64,000 nt of DNA, taken from Imhoffiella purpurea (GTDB taxonomy: Bacteria > Pseudomonadota > Gammaproteobacteria > Chromatiales > Chromatiaceae). Both the position numbers and the translations under genes were made by a program. A model generated the notes under the pieces. The model saw only the letters and a list, made by a program, of their open reading frames with translations. It made no database searches and was not told the DNA's origin. The first letter of the stretch is position 1. Each line of letters opens with the position of its first letter. Location of the stretch: NCBI RefSeq assembly GCF_000585215.1, contig NZ_AONC01000035.1, positions 1 through 64,000 on the forward strand, read 5' to 3'. This document shows positions 8,149-16,780 of this stretch, in pieces.

Positions 8149-8805
8149 TCAGCGTCTCGCGCTTCCCAGGGTCATGACGACGCCCCGGATCAACACGGGG
8201 ATGCCGAGGATCTGGATCAGATGGAAGATCCCATTGTGGTCGAATTCCCAGATCAGTCTGAACCTCATGGCACCTTGCGCCTGCGCGACCGCGGCGACGA
8301 TGGTGATGGCCAGCCCGACCGCGATCATCCAGAAGCCCGTATCGGCGCGACGCCAGGCGAGATGGACATAGATGCCCAGGGCCGACGCCATGACGACGCC
8401 TTCGTAGAGAATGACCTGGAGAAAGGTACCGCCCAGCAGGTAGAGGGAGGCATAGACCCCCAACCCCAGAGCCAAGAGCAGCGGACCGAGCCTGAACATC
8501 CAGGTCGGGCCGAGCCGGTCCAGTATCGCGGCCATGCCGAAGCAGGTGATCAAGAGGATCAGCAGGAGATTCAGGACACGCCACAGGTCTTCGTGAACCT
8601 CATCCGTCATGACCAGTCCATGAGCGCCCGCGCCCAGCACTCCCGAGACGGCCAGCAACGCCAGCATCCCGATCCAGAGCCCGCGTTTCCAGGTCTGATC
8701 CGTCCCGGTGCGCAACAGCCACAGGATGGCGAAGAGCGAAACCAGGGTCAGGACCAAGTCCGTGACCGCCGTGGTCATTTCGGTTTGAGATTGGACGAAG
8801 GTCAT
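8149..8805 (-). CDS. polytopic membrane protein (DUF6962-like), unknown function
   Basis: 218 residues with about seven hydrophobic helices (for example TDLVLTLVSLFAILWLL, LWIGMLALLAVSGVLGAGAHG, VLNLLLILLITCFGMAAIL and FRLGPLLLALGLGVYASLYLL). The last part has WEFDHNGIFHLIQILGIPVLIRG, a His-containing stretch at the end of a helix reminiscent of DUF6962-type proteins. No enzyme motif is visible. It is on the same strand as the PAS-CPBP gene, 89 bases downstream of it, and may share its transcript. Confidence 0.65.
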   Translation of the reverse strand: MTFVQSQTEMTTAVTDLVLTLVSLFAILWLLRTGTDQTWKRGLWIGMLALLAVSGVLGAGAHGLVMTDEVHEDLWRVLNLLLILLITCFGMAAILDRLGPTWMFRLGPLLLALGLGVYASLYLLGGTFLQVILYEGVVMASALGIYVHLAWRRADTGFWMIAVGLAITIVAAVAQAQGAMRFRLIWEFDHNGIFHLIQILGIPVLIRGVVMTLGSARR

Positions 8806-8894
8806 GGTTGCCTACCTCGATGAGTGAGGAACGGGGAATCGCGGGATCGGGCGAGGACGCCTCGCGCCTGCCGGACTGCCGAGCCGGCACCGCA

Positions 8895-9941
8895 TCACAG
8901 CAGCCCGAACCAGAAGGCGCAGCCGCCGACGAAGAAATGGAGCAGGGTGACTCCGAAGATATTGGGGTTGCGCAGATAGAAGAGCCCGAAAACGACCCCG
9001 CTCACCAGCGTGAGGGCCACGGCCGAAAAACCGAAATGCAGATGGAAGAGCCCGAACAGGGAGGACGTCAGCAGAACCGACCTGACGCCTTTCCGATCGT
9101 CGAGGAAGCGCTGGAAGGCCGTCTGCAGGAATCCCCGCGCCACCAGTTCCTGAAAGAAGCTGTGGATCAGATAGCCGAAGGTGGGCAGGGGCTCGAATTG
9201 TCCCGGATGCCCGGGCAGTGCACCGAAGTGATAGAGGGTCAGGGCCAGGATTGCGACCAGACCGGCGAAGGCCACCGAGATCAGGATCCCTTCCTTGAGC
9301 GAGCGAGAGAGTCCATCCGCGCTCAATCCAAGGTCGCGCCAGCTCAGCCCCATCGCCCGGATGGCGAAGAATGACGGGACCAGGAGCACCACCAGATAGC
9401 CCCAGGCGAAGGCTGGGGTGTAGATATCGAAATCGACGATGGAACGGGCGATGAGATTGTTGACGATCGTGCCGATCGACATCACGCCGAGCGTATAGAG
9501 GAAGAACCGGCCGAAGAGCTGTCTGACCCGGACCTGCTCCAGCTTCTCTTCGAGCAGACGCACCTGCTCGCTGACATCGGCGACGACCGCCACGACACCG
9601 ACCGGCTCCCCGCCCTCGCCGACGAGCAGGCTGGTCCGGACGACCAGATGATAGCGGTCGCCATTCCCCCCCAGGATCTGGATCTCGGCGGTATGGGGCG
9701 TCGCCGGATCGTAGATCGCCTGCAGAATGCAATCGTTCAGATCCTCGAGGTCCACCCGGTCGATGAAGGTCTGGGCGAAGCTGCGTCCCAGCACGTCCCC
9801 CGCGCTCACCCGCAGCAGCCGCTCCGCCGCCGGATTGAGCATGATGATGGTCCCGGTGCGGTCCATCGACATGACCGCGTCCCGCATACTGGATACGGTC
9901 TCGCGGGCCAGCAGATCGGATATTTGGATATCGTCGCTCAT
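8895..9941 (-). CDS. PAS domain fused to CPBP (CAAX protease/bacteriocin-processing) membrane domain
   Basis: 348 residues. Residues 8-130 form a PAS domain (AVMSMDRTGTIIMLNPAAERLL, GDVLGRSF and the closing GVVAVVADVSEQVRLLEEKL). Then come six to eight membrane helices with the CPBP/Abi family pattern. Motif 1 reads Q264-E265-L-V-A-R269, so the first glutamate of the usual EExxxR is glutamine. Motif 2 is F296-G-L-F-H300. Motif 3 has H335 but Gly where Asn is usual. The CPBP domain may thus be an inactive or altered protease used as a sensor output. A PAS-CPBP fusion is uncommon. Neighbours: a glycolipid glycosyltransferase gene upstream on the same strand and a membrane protein downstream. 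Confidence 0.8.
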   Translation of the reverse strand: MSDDIQISDLLARETVSSMRDAVMSMDRTGTIIMLNPAAERLLRVSAGDVLGRSFAQTFIDRVDLEDLNDCILQAIYDPATPHTAEIQILGGNGDRYHLVVRTSLLVGEGGEPVGVVAVVADVSEQVRLLEEKLEQVRVRQLFGRFFLYTLGVMSIGTIVNNLIARSIVDFDIYTPAFAWGYLVVLLVPSFFAIRAMGLSWRDLGLSADGLSRSLKEGILISVAFAGLVAILALTLYHFGALPGHPGQFEPLPTFGYLIHSFFQELVARGFLQTAFQRFLDDRKGVRSVLLTSSLFGLFHLHFGFSAVALTLVSGVVFGLFYLRNPNIFGVTLLHFFVGGCAFWFGLL

Positions 9942-9995
9942 CGGCTTCCTATCGTCGTTGTGGGCGTGCGAATCGGGCCCGGTCCCATGCTCGCA

Positions 9996-11129
9996 TCAGA
10001 GGGGCTCGCTTCGATCCGGCGGCCACCGGTTCTCCAATAGCCGGTCGATCGCCGACTCCCAGCTCAGGCTCGTCTCCAGCGGATCGGCTGCGGGCTGGTG
10101 GGTCAGCGCAAATCGAAGGCACGCCTGAAACCCCTCGGGCGAGTCGTAAATCAGGGCGTTCTCGAACGGATAATAGGGCTCGTTGCTGACATCCCTGGGC
10201 AGGATCACGAATTTGCGCTGCCCCAGGGCCTCGGCCGTGGTGGTGCAGAGCCCCTCGCTCCGGGACGGGTTCACGAAGATCTTGTAGGGCGCGATATCCT
10301 GGGCGGGCCGCGCGGAAAGTCCCTTGAAACGCAGACCGACCCCGCGCGCTCGGGCATGGTCCCCGATCGCCTCCCGGTCTCGGCCCGCACCGAAGACATC
10401 GACCTCGGGGTGCTCGTCCGCGGCGAGCAGGTCGATCAGCTCGCGAAAGCCCTTCTCCCAGATCAGCTTGCCCATGAAATAGAGTCCGCCGTCTCCCCCC
10501 GCCCGGCCGGCGTGGGCGAAAAACTCGGGATGGATGCCGCTGCTCAGGAATCGGCGGGCGTTCGGCAGACCGCAGATGCTGTTGCCAAGCACGATCCAGT
10601 CGTCGCAATGACGCCGGGTCAGCCAGCGGTCGTAGCGCTCCAGAAGGTCCGCGACCCAGGGCGCGGCGGGCAAGGCATGGGCACAGTAATAACGATAGTT
10701 GGTCAGCAGGATCCCGGTGATGCGGGGTGAGACCCGGCGATAGTCGCTCCAGGGACGTGTCCAGTTCAGATGCTCCGGCTCCTCGAGGATGAGCCAGTCG
10801 CACACGCGCAGACGCCGCGGAAGGGAGCAGGCGGGCAGAATGGAGCCGAGCGAGGCTCGATATCTGGCGGGATAGAAGACCAGATGCAGGCCCGGACACC
10901 CGGGCTCCGGCAGACTGGAGCGGATATGGGCCGCCTGATCCTCCTCGCTTGCGAAGATGCGGCCCTCGCCGAACAGCGCGGGCTGCTGCTCGGGCGGAAT
11001 CCAGGGCAGATGGAGCTGGACGTCCAGCCCGCAACGGGCCAGGTAGAAGGCGCGCAGCAGGGCCAGGACGGCCGTCCCAGTCCGCCAGGGAAGCGCGGCG
11101 GTTGCAACGATATCGACAGTCTGGAGCAC
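9996..11129 (-). CDS. GT4 glycosyltransferase resembling plant digalactosyldiacylglycerol synthase (DGD1 type)
   Basis: 377 residues from a GTG start. The sequence follows, block by block, what I remember of plant DGD1: LPWRTGTA (13-20) with a following LLRAFYLAR, a DQ/PEEQ-like region, LEEPEHLNW (115-123), GILLTNYRYY, MGKLIWEKGFRELIDLL (219-235), YKIFVNPSRSEGLCTTTAEAL with the GT4 EX7E pair E292/E300, and LSWESA (355-360). In chloroplasts and cyanobacteria-related lineages such enzymes add a second sugar to monogalactosyldiacylglycerol. It is divergent from a methyltransferase gene that precedes an MGD1-like gene, so the three probably make and modify a glycolipid. The sugar and acceptor cannot be read from sequence. 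Confidence 0.85.
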   Translation of the reverse strand: MLQTVDIVATAALPWRTGTAVLALLRAFYLARCGLDVQLHLPWIPPEQQPALFGEGRIFASEEDQAAHIRSSLPEPGCPGLHLVFYPARYRASLGSILPACSLPRRLRVCDWLILEEPEHLNWTRPWSDYRRVSPRITGILLTNYRYYCAHALPAAPWVADLLERYDRWLTRRHCDDWIVLGNSICGLPNARRFLSSGIHPEFFAHAGRAGGDGGLYFMGKLIWEKGFRELIDLLAADEHPEVDVFGAGRDREAIGDHARARGVGLRFKGLSARPAQDIAPYKIFVNPSRSEGLCTTTAEALGQRKFVILPRDVSNEPYYPFENALIYDSPEGFQACLRFALTHQPAADPLETSLSWESAIDRLLENRWPPDRSEPL

Positions 11130-11249
11130 GCCTTGGATCGCCCCTTCGAAGTAGTGGCACGCGGCGAAATCCGTGTTTCACTCGGCCATATCCGCCCGAG
11201 CGGCTATATTAAGCCGCTCGGCGGGGATCCTTCCAGGAGGTGATGGCGG
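11130..11249. promoter_or_regulatory. divergent promoter region of the glycolipid locus
   Basis: 120-base gap between the divergent DGD1-like gene and the methyltransferase gene, so it should carry promoters in both directions. The methyltransferase has an unusually strong ribosome site, AGGAGGTGA (about 11236-11244), close to a full anti-Shine-Dalgarno match. Confidence 0.5.
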
Positions 11250-11900
11250 ATGTTTCGAGCGCTCGTGGTTCGCGGAGACCGGCGCAGACTGGATGGCATC
11301 GCGAATGCGGTCGTACCGATGCTCCCCGATGGGGATGCCTCGCTCCTGGACGTCGGATGCGGCAACGGCGTCCTCGCCGCACGCCTGCAGCAGCGCAAGC
11401 CCGATCTGCGCATCGAGGGTGTCGACGTCGCCGTGCCGCCCGACGGTCGCATCCGGTCATCGGTCTACGACGGGCGCACCCTGCCTTTCCCGGACGACGC
11501 CTTCGATCTGGTGCTGTGCGCGGACATGCTGCACCATACCGACAACCCCCAACGGATGCTGAGGGAAGCGGCTCGCGTCGCCCGCTCCTGGGTGATCGTC
11601 AAGGATCACGTCGTCGAGACCCGGTGGCAACGCCTAACCATGACGGCTCTCGATTGGATCGGCAACGTCGGCACCGGGGTCCCCATGCCGTTCAACTTCC
11701 TCTCATCCCAGCAGTGGCGGGATGCCTTCGGGCGGGCCGGGCTTCGGATGGAGGAAGAGAGGAGCGGACTCCGCTACTGGTTCTGGCCGCTGACCGAACT
11801 GGTCGACCGCGACATGCATTTCGTCGTCAAATTGCGGCCAACGCGACCGGCATCCATCGCCGAATCGAGCGAGTCACATCACCCCGATCCGGACGCTTGA
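11250..11900 (+). CDS. class I SAM-dependent methyltransferase
   Basis: 216 residues of the methyltransferase 11/25 type. Motif I is LLDVGCGNGVLAARL, the acidic second strand is IEGVDVA, the motif around LPFPDDAFDLVLCADMLHHTDNP fits the post-I and II region, and REAARVARSWVIVKDHV is typical of the fourth strand. The C-terminal part (FNFLSSQQWRDAFGRAGL) is like that of lipid- or quinone-type methyltransferases. The substrate is unknown; being placed between two glycolipid-type glycosyltransferases suggests a lipid or lipid-linked sugar. An AGGAGGTGA ribosome site implies high translation. Confidence 0.85.
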   Translation: MFRALVVRGDRRRLDGIANAVVPMLPDGDASLLDVGCGNGVLAARLQQRKPDLRIEGVDVAVPPDGRIRSSVYDGRTLPFPDDAFDLVLCADMLHHTDNPQRMLREAARVARSWVIVKDHVVETRWQRLTMTALDWIGNVGTGVPMPFNFLSSQQWRDAFGRAGLRMEEERSGLRYWFWPLTELVDRDMHFVVKLRPTRPASIAESSESHHPDPDA

Positions 11901-11955
11901 TCTTTGTTCCTGCAAACAGCATCATCGGCCGCATGCGGATCGAACGCCCTCGGGC

Positions 11956-13185
11956 ATGCGATCGGCGCCCCGAACACGAATGCAGCTCGGATCAATGGGA
12001 GTCGGCCCGATAGGTGCGCACAGATCTCACGTCCTAGTCGTCTACACCGAAGCGGGCGGCGGCCACAAAGCAACCGCAGAATGCATGCGCGACCTGCTCG
12101 AGCGAACCGGCCGCTATCGGGTAACGCTGGTCAATCCATACCGCGAGATCCATCCGCAGCTCGACGTCTACGCACGCTGGACCCCCTACGACGGCGAGCG
12201 CATCTACAACGAACTGATCATCAGGGACGGACGCACCGGCCCCTTCTGTCTCGCCTATTATGCGATCATCATGGCGAGCGTCGTCATCCAGGCACCGATC
12301 GGAAGACGCGCCTTTCGGGCCTATTTCGACCGTACCCGCCCGGACCTGATCATCTCCGTGCTGCCGCTGCTCAACCGGGTCATCACCGACGCGGCCAGGG
12401 ACGCCCGTGGCCATCCCGAGATCCCGGTCGCCGTCCTCATGACGGACTGGCTGGAGGTCAAGCGCGGCTCTTGGTATCCCAGGGGGCGCGACTATTACGC
12501 GCTGTGCGGCACGGCGGCCGGCCGCGCGTCGCTGGCCGATGGGCGCCGAGGCGCGCGCCTCTTCCCACTGACCGGACTCTTGATCCATCCCCGCTTCCTG
12601 AACGCCCGGCTCCGTCCAGAGGATCGCGCCGCCGAGCGCTCCGCCTTGAATCTCGATCCCGCCCGCCCGACAATCTGCTTCCTCTATGGCGCTGGCGGGA
12701 ATTGGCGTATCCGCGACCTGGCGTTGAAGCTGCGTGAAGATCCGTTGCCGATCCAGGCCATCTTTCTCTGCGGACGACATCAGGCACTGACCGAGGAGCT
12801 CGCAGCGATCGACTGGCCCTTTCCCGTCGTCATCGAGGGTTTCACGCGAGAGGTCCACCGCTTCCTGGGGCTCGCCGATCTCTTCGTCGGCAAGCCCGGC
12901 CCTGGCAGCGTGAGCGAAGCGCTGGCGCTGGGGCTGGGATTGCTGCTCGATCGCGCCACCGCGCTCCCCCAGGAGCAGGCACTGGTCAAATGGCTCGACC
13001 GCGAGGGACTGGGCCAGAGCTTCAGGCGTCCCGATCAATTCGTCGCACTGGTGCGAAAGGCGTGCGGAGCGGAGAATATGGCACCTTTCCCCCCGCATCC
13101 ACACCGAGGACCGGGGACCAACCGCGCCGCCGACGAGCTGCCCGGCGTGATCGATGAAATCCTGCGACTCGGCCCTCCGCCATGA
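11956..13185 (+). CDS. GT28-family glycosyltransferase resembling monogalactosyldiacylglycerol synthase (MGD1 type)
   Basis: Up to 409 residues; the start is uncertain (ATG at 11956, 11980 or 11995, none with a good ribosome site), and 11995 fits the family best. The N-terminal lobe starts VLVVYTEAGGGHKATA, the GGGH acceptor-side loop of MGDG synthases and related diacylglycerol glucosyltransferases. The middle has RPDLIISVLPLLNRV and AVLMTDWLEV. The C-terminal lobe has FLYGAGGNWRIRDLA and the UDP-sugar motif VGKPGPGSVSEALALGLGLLL with a following Q-E pair. It would make the first glycosyl-diacylglycerol, which the divergent DGD1-like enzyme could extend. The enzyme could equally use UDP-glucose. 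Confidence 0.82.
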   Translation: MRSAPRTRMQLGSMGVGPIGAHRSHVLVVYTEAGGGHKATAECMRDLLERTGRYRVTLVNPYREIHPQLDVYARWTPYDGERIYNELIIRDGRTGPFCLAYYAIIMASVVIQAPIGRRAFRAYFDRTRPDLIISVLPLLNRVITDAARDARGHPEIPVAVLMTDWLEVKRGSWYPRGRDYYALCGTAAGRASLADGRRGARLFPLTGLLIHPRFLNARLRPEDRAAERSALNLDPARPTICFLYGAGGNWRIRDLALKLREDPLPIQAIFLCGRHQALTEELAAIDWPFPVVIEGFTREVHRFLGLADLFVGKPGPGSVSEALALGLGLLLDRATALPQEQALVKWLDREGLGQSFRRPDQFVALVRKACGAENMAPFPPHPHRGPGTNRAADELPGVIDEILRLGPPP

Positions 13186-13297
13186 GGCTGGCCGAGCCGC
13201 CACCGGGCACCACCGAGGACGCCATGGCGTTTTCAGCCGGTGCCGCCGTCTCGCCGACCCAAAATCTCACCGACCTTGAATCATGGAGTGACACGAG

Positions 13298-13636
13298 ATG
13301 AGTCTTACGTCGAGCAAACAGTCGGGTGTGCTGGTCATGATGCCAGGGTCTCGACTGGACACCCAGACCGCCCCCGAGGCCGACGCGCAGATCGCCGCGG
13401 CGATCGCAGGGGGCGAAACCCGCATCCTGATCGACTTCGCCCAGACCCGGTACATCTCGAGCGCGGGCCTGCGGGTCCTGCTGAAGGCATCCAAGCAGCT
13501 TGGCAAGGTCGGCGCCTTCGGACTCTGCAACGCCAATCCGCAGATCCGAGAGGTGTTGGATATCAGCGGCTTCGCAACCATCATGCACTGTTACGGCGGC
13601 CTCGACGAAGGTCTCGAGGCACTGACCTCGCCCTGA
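13298..13636 (+). CDS. STAS-domain anti-sigma factor antagonist
   Basis: 112-residue single STAS domain (SpoIIAA/RsbV type). These proteins are phosphorylated on a serine by a HATPase kinase and reactivated by a PP2C phosphatase. The phospho-acceptor region is TRYISSAGLRVLLKASKQL, with the conserved Ser before AGLR; the N-terminal strand is GVLVMMPGSRLD and the closing helix DEGLEAL. It opens a module in which the next two genes supply the kinase and the phosphatase. The gap to the kinase gene is 100 bases. Confidence 0.92.
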   Translation: MSLTSSKQSGVLVMMPGSRLDTQTAPEADAQIAAAIAGGETRILIDFAQTRYISSAGLRVLLKASKQLGKVGAFGLCNANPQIREVLDISGFATIMHCYGGLDEGLEALTSP

Positions 13637-13736
13637 ATTCGCTCGCATCGGCCGGCGCACGCACGCACCCGACCGCAAGGCACGGCGATCGACGAGCCTC
13701 TCCGATTCCACGCAGTTCTGGACCGCAGACCGGATC

Positions 13737-14192
13737 ATGACTGACGACAGAGCACATCCCCAACCTCCGGCCGGGCCGACGGATCGGTGTCTGCAGATGA
13801 CGCTGAACAACCGTGCGGAGGATCTCGGCGCGGCCCTCCTGAAATTGGAGGCATTTCTGGAACGGACGGACACCAGCCCCAAGCTCGGCTATGCCATTCA
13901 ACTGGTCTTCGAGGAACTCGTCACCAATATCATCAAATATGGCTACGACGACCAGGATCTGCACCAGATCCATGCCGACATCAGCCTGGGGCCTCCGACC
14001 GTCCTGACCATCGAGGACGACGGACACCCCTACGATCCGACCACCCAGGCCGAGGAAGTGGATACGCTGGCCCCCCAAGAAGAACGCCAGATAGGCGGTC
14101 TGGGGCTGCATCTGGTCCGAGCCCAGACGACCTCCATGCGTTACGCGCGAACCGCCCGCCTCAATCGGCTCGAACTCGTCTTCGCCGAATGA
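13737..14192 (+). CDS. anti-sigma regulatory factor (RsbW-type HATPase serine kinase)
   Basis: 151 residues with the GHKL ATPase fold. The N box is FEELVTNIIKYGY, the G1 box is IEDDGHPYDP and the G2 box is GGLGLHLVR. Kinases of this type bind either a sigma factor (or other target) or the STAS antagonist, which they inactivate by phosphorylation. Its partner is presumably the STAS protein just upstream, and the dephosphorylating enzyme is the SpoIIE-type phosphatase downstream. No sigma factor gene is nearby, so the final target is unknown. Confidence 0.92.
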   Translation: MTDDRAHPQPPAGPTDRCLQMTLNNRAEDLGAALLKLEAFLERTDTSPKLGYAIQLVFEELVTNIIKYGYDDQDLHQIHADISLGPPTVLTIEDDGHPYDPTTQAEEVDTLAPQEERQIGGLGLHLVRAQTTSMRYARTARLNRLELVFAE

Positions 14193-14626
14193 CGATCGCC
14201 GCTCCAAGGATGCGAACGGCGCATGGATCTCGGCGTCAGCGAGTCGCCGTGTCGGGATTCGCGGACACGATTATTGCGGCTCGAATCACACATGGGGCCG
14301 CAGGGCGGCCACGAAACGCTCCATCGCGCTTCAGCCGCCTGCCATTGCACGGTATCATCCCCGCGCAAACCGTCAAGAGATCGCGGACCTTCCTCTCGGA
14401 CATCCTCCCTGAGACTTTCCGCAATTGCCATGATCGTCATGGCTGCCAGGGTGGCGCGACACCTCAGCGCATGCATTCGACTCCAACGCTTGCAGCGCGC
14501 CCGCGGCCATAGAGGACGCCTCCGAGGTGTCTATACCCATGGGTCCTTTGGGGACAGGGTCTACACATAATGATCACGAACCCATTGCCCTCGGCGTACA
14601 GCCTCTGAACATGCGTATCGAACCCC
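14193..14626. other. 434-base gene-free stretch before the phosphatase gene
   Basis: No convincing gene on either strand; small open frames lack ribosome sites and are not protein-like. It probably holds the promoter for the operon starting at 14627. A related pair GTCTATAC (14529-14536) and GTCTACAC (14560-14567), 31 bases apart, could be a protein-binding direct repeat, but this is weak. Confidence 0.4.
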
Positions 14627-16780
14627 ATGACTCCTGATCGACACGACGCGAGCGACTCGAGCCTGCATGCCGTCGAGAATGGAGATGACTCGGCGCTGGC
14701 CCAGCCCACCGCCCAGGCGCCCCGCGCTCCCGTCGCCTCGACGAATCTGTTCCGGAATTTCAATCGTCTGATCGGCGTCGCCTACGGGGCGCTCCTGATC
14801 GTGCTCACCCTCTTCTTCGCCTATCTGTTGCACCGCAATCTGCAGGAGGAGATCGGGCTGATCAAAGGGGATGTGGCCCGACATGGACAATTCTTCGAGT
14901 TCGTGCTGAGGGCATCCGCAGATCAGCTCGAAACCTTTCGCATGTCGACGTCCTCGACGGACCAGGAACAGTCTCCGGCCACCGCCGAGGCGATTCTCGA
15001 CCGCCCCCCGGGCGCCTGGCTGCGAGAGGATGCCGAGCGCGGCATTTTCCATCTGGACGCCCTGCCGAACAGAGATTCCGCGGGCAATCTGATCGGATTG
15101 GGATCGCTGCACGGCCGCGATGCCCAGTTCTACGACGACCTGGACACCGCCCTGCGTCTCAACGGCGAATGGAGCTCGCTCATCTTCACCCTGCCCAACG
15201 CAGCCGAGGCACGCTTCGTCACCGTCGACAGCTTTCAGGCGATTCTGCCCTGGCGCCCATCCATCGAGCTGACCTTCGACCCGGAGATCTACGACAGCCC
15301 GGTCTGGACCATGGGACAGCCCGCGACCAATCCGGATCGACAGAAATACTGGGCGCCCGTCTATTTCGCGGGTCCCGAGCGCGGGCTCCTTGCGCCGGTC
15401 GCCGCCCCCGTTCACGATGGAGAGCGATTCGTCGGCATCCTCTCGATCGACGTCAGCATCGATTATCTCAATCGCATCAACGCCGATTTCAACTATCCCC
15501 TGGGAATCACGCTGCTGGTCGATCAGCGCCGCCAGGTACTGACGCATCCGGAACTCTTCGCCAAACCGCTGCAGGTCGACAGGACCCAAGATCTCGCCCA
15601 GGCCCTGCCGCCGGAGCTCGCCAGCGAAACGGAGCGTCTGCTGCGGCTTCCCCCGGGCACCCCCACCCACCTGAACGGCTACCTGGTGATCCGCTACGGC
15701 CTGGTCAGCGCGCCCTGGTCCCTCTTCTATCTGGTCCCACTCTCGGACCTGCGCATGGCGGTGGCCTCCGACATGGGCGCCCACATGATCGCGGTCCTGA
15801 TCGGCCTCGCCCTGCTCATGGGGTTGACCTATCTCCTGACCGCGCGCGAATTCGTCGGCCCGGCCGCCAAGCTGGTGGCGCACATCGCCTCCGAGTCGAA
15901 CTTCGTCCCCACCACCATTCCGGTGGTGCCCAGCGGCTGGCGCCCCTGGTTCGAGACCATCACGCGCGCCTTCCGCGAATCGCTCCAGCTGGTCGCCCTG
16001 CGCCAGGAGCTGAGCATCGCGGCGAGCATGCAGCAATCCATCCTGCCCCGCCATTGGCCCCAGGATTCGCGCTATTCGCTCTGGGGAATGATGCGGCCGG
16101 CGCGCGAGATCGGGGGCGACTTCTACGATCATTTCGCCCTGCCGGGAAATCGTCTCGGTCTGGTCGTGGCGGACGTCAGCGGCAAGGGAGTCCCCGCCGG
16201 ACTCTTCGCCATGGTGTCCAAGACCCTGCTGCGATCGGCCGCCATCAGGGGAGAGCTCTCGATTCGCGAGATGATGGCCGAGGTCAACGACGGGCTCGCC
16301 GAGGACAACGAGAACTGCATGTTCGTCACCCTCTTCTATGCCCAGTTCGATCCCGACACGGGTCGCCTGGACTATGTCAATGCCGGGCATCCGTCGCCTC
16401 TGCTGGTCCATGCCGACGGCACGGTCTCCGAGCTGCCGCTCACCCGCGGAATGGCGCTCGGGGCGCTGGAGGGACTCGGCTACGCCTCCGCCTCCATCCA
16501 GCTGTCTCCCGGGGACACGCTGCTGATGTTCAGCGACGGCGTCACCGAGGCCATGAACGCACGGCATGAGGAGTTCGGCGACGCCCGGCTGTCCGAACAG
16601 CTGCGCGGAAGCTCGCCGCGGAATCCACGCGAGGCCGTGGAGCGCGTCCTGACCGGCGTGGATCGATTCGCCAGCGAGGTGGAGCAGGCGGACGACATCA
16701 CCTGCGTCGCGCTGCGCTATTGCAGCGACCAGCCTCCGCCCGAATGCCGAAATACGGATCGGCAGGAGGTCAGGACATGA
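14627..16780 (+). CDS. Cache-domain sensor with SpoIIE/RsbU-type PP2C phosphatase
   Basis: 717 residues. A cytoplasmic N-tail is followed by membrane helix 1 (about 48-68), a long periplasmic Cache-type sensor region (about 70-380, including a second-half strand pattern GERFVGILSIDVSIDYLNRI), helix 2 (about 383-405) and a C-terminal PP2C domain. Catalytic landmarks are GGDFYD, VVADVSGKGVPAGLFAMV, LLMFSDGVTEAMN and ADDITCVALR, all with the metal-binding aspartates in place. It would sense a periplasmic ligand and dephosphorylate the STAS protein encoded upstream. It overlaps the next gene, a periplasmic binding protein, by ATGA, which suggests that binding protein delivers or shares the ligand. 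Confidence 0.9.
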   Translation: MTPDRHDASDSSLHAVENGDDSALAQPTAQAPRAPVASTNLFRNFNRLIGVAYGALLIVLTLFFAYLLHRNLQEEIGLIKGDVARHGQFFEFVLRASADQLETFRMSTSSTDQEQSPATAEAILDRPPGAWLREDAERGIFHLDALPNRDSAGNLIGLGSLHGRDAQFYDDLDTALRLNGEWSSLIFTLPNAAEARFVTVDSFQAILPWRPSIELTFDPEIYDSPVWTMGQPATNPDRQKYWAPVYFAGPERGLLAPVAAPVHDGERFVGILSIDVSIDYLNRINADFNYPLGITLLVDQRRQVLTHPELFAKPLQVDRTQDLAQALPPELASETERLLRLPPGTPTHLNGYLVIRYGLVSAPWSLFYLVPLSDLRMAVASDMGAHMIAVLIGLALLMGLTYLLTAREFVGPAAKLVAHIASESNFVPTTIPVVPSGWRPWFETITRAFRESLQLVALRQELSIAASMQQSILPRHWPQDSRYSLWGMMRPAREIGGDFYDHFALPGNRLGLVVADVSGKGVPAGLFAMVSKTLLRSAAIRGELSIREMMAEVNDGLAEDNENCMFVTLFYAQFDPDTGRLDYVNAGHPSPLLVHADGTVSELPLTRGMALGALEGLGYASASIQLSPGDTLLMFSDGVTEAMNARHEEFGDARLSEQLRGSSPRNPREAVERVLTGVDRFASEVEQADDITCVALRYCSDQPPPECRNTDRQEVRT

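Noticed and set aside
14236-14424. 62-codon minus-strand frame in the gap before the phosphatase gene
   Set aside because: No ribosome site or recognisable features; probably chance.
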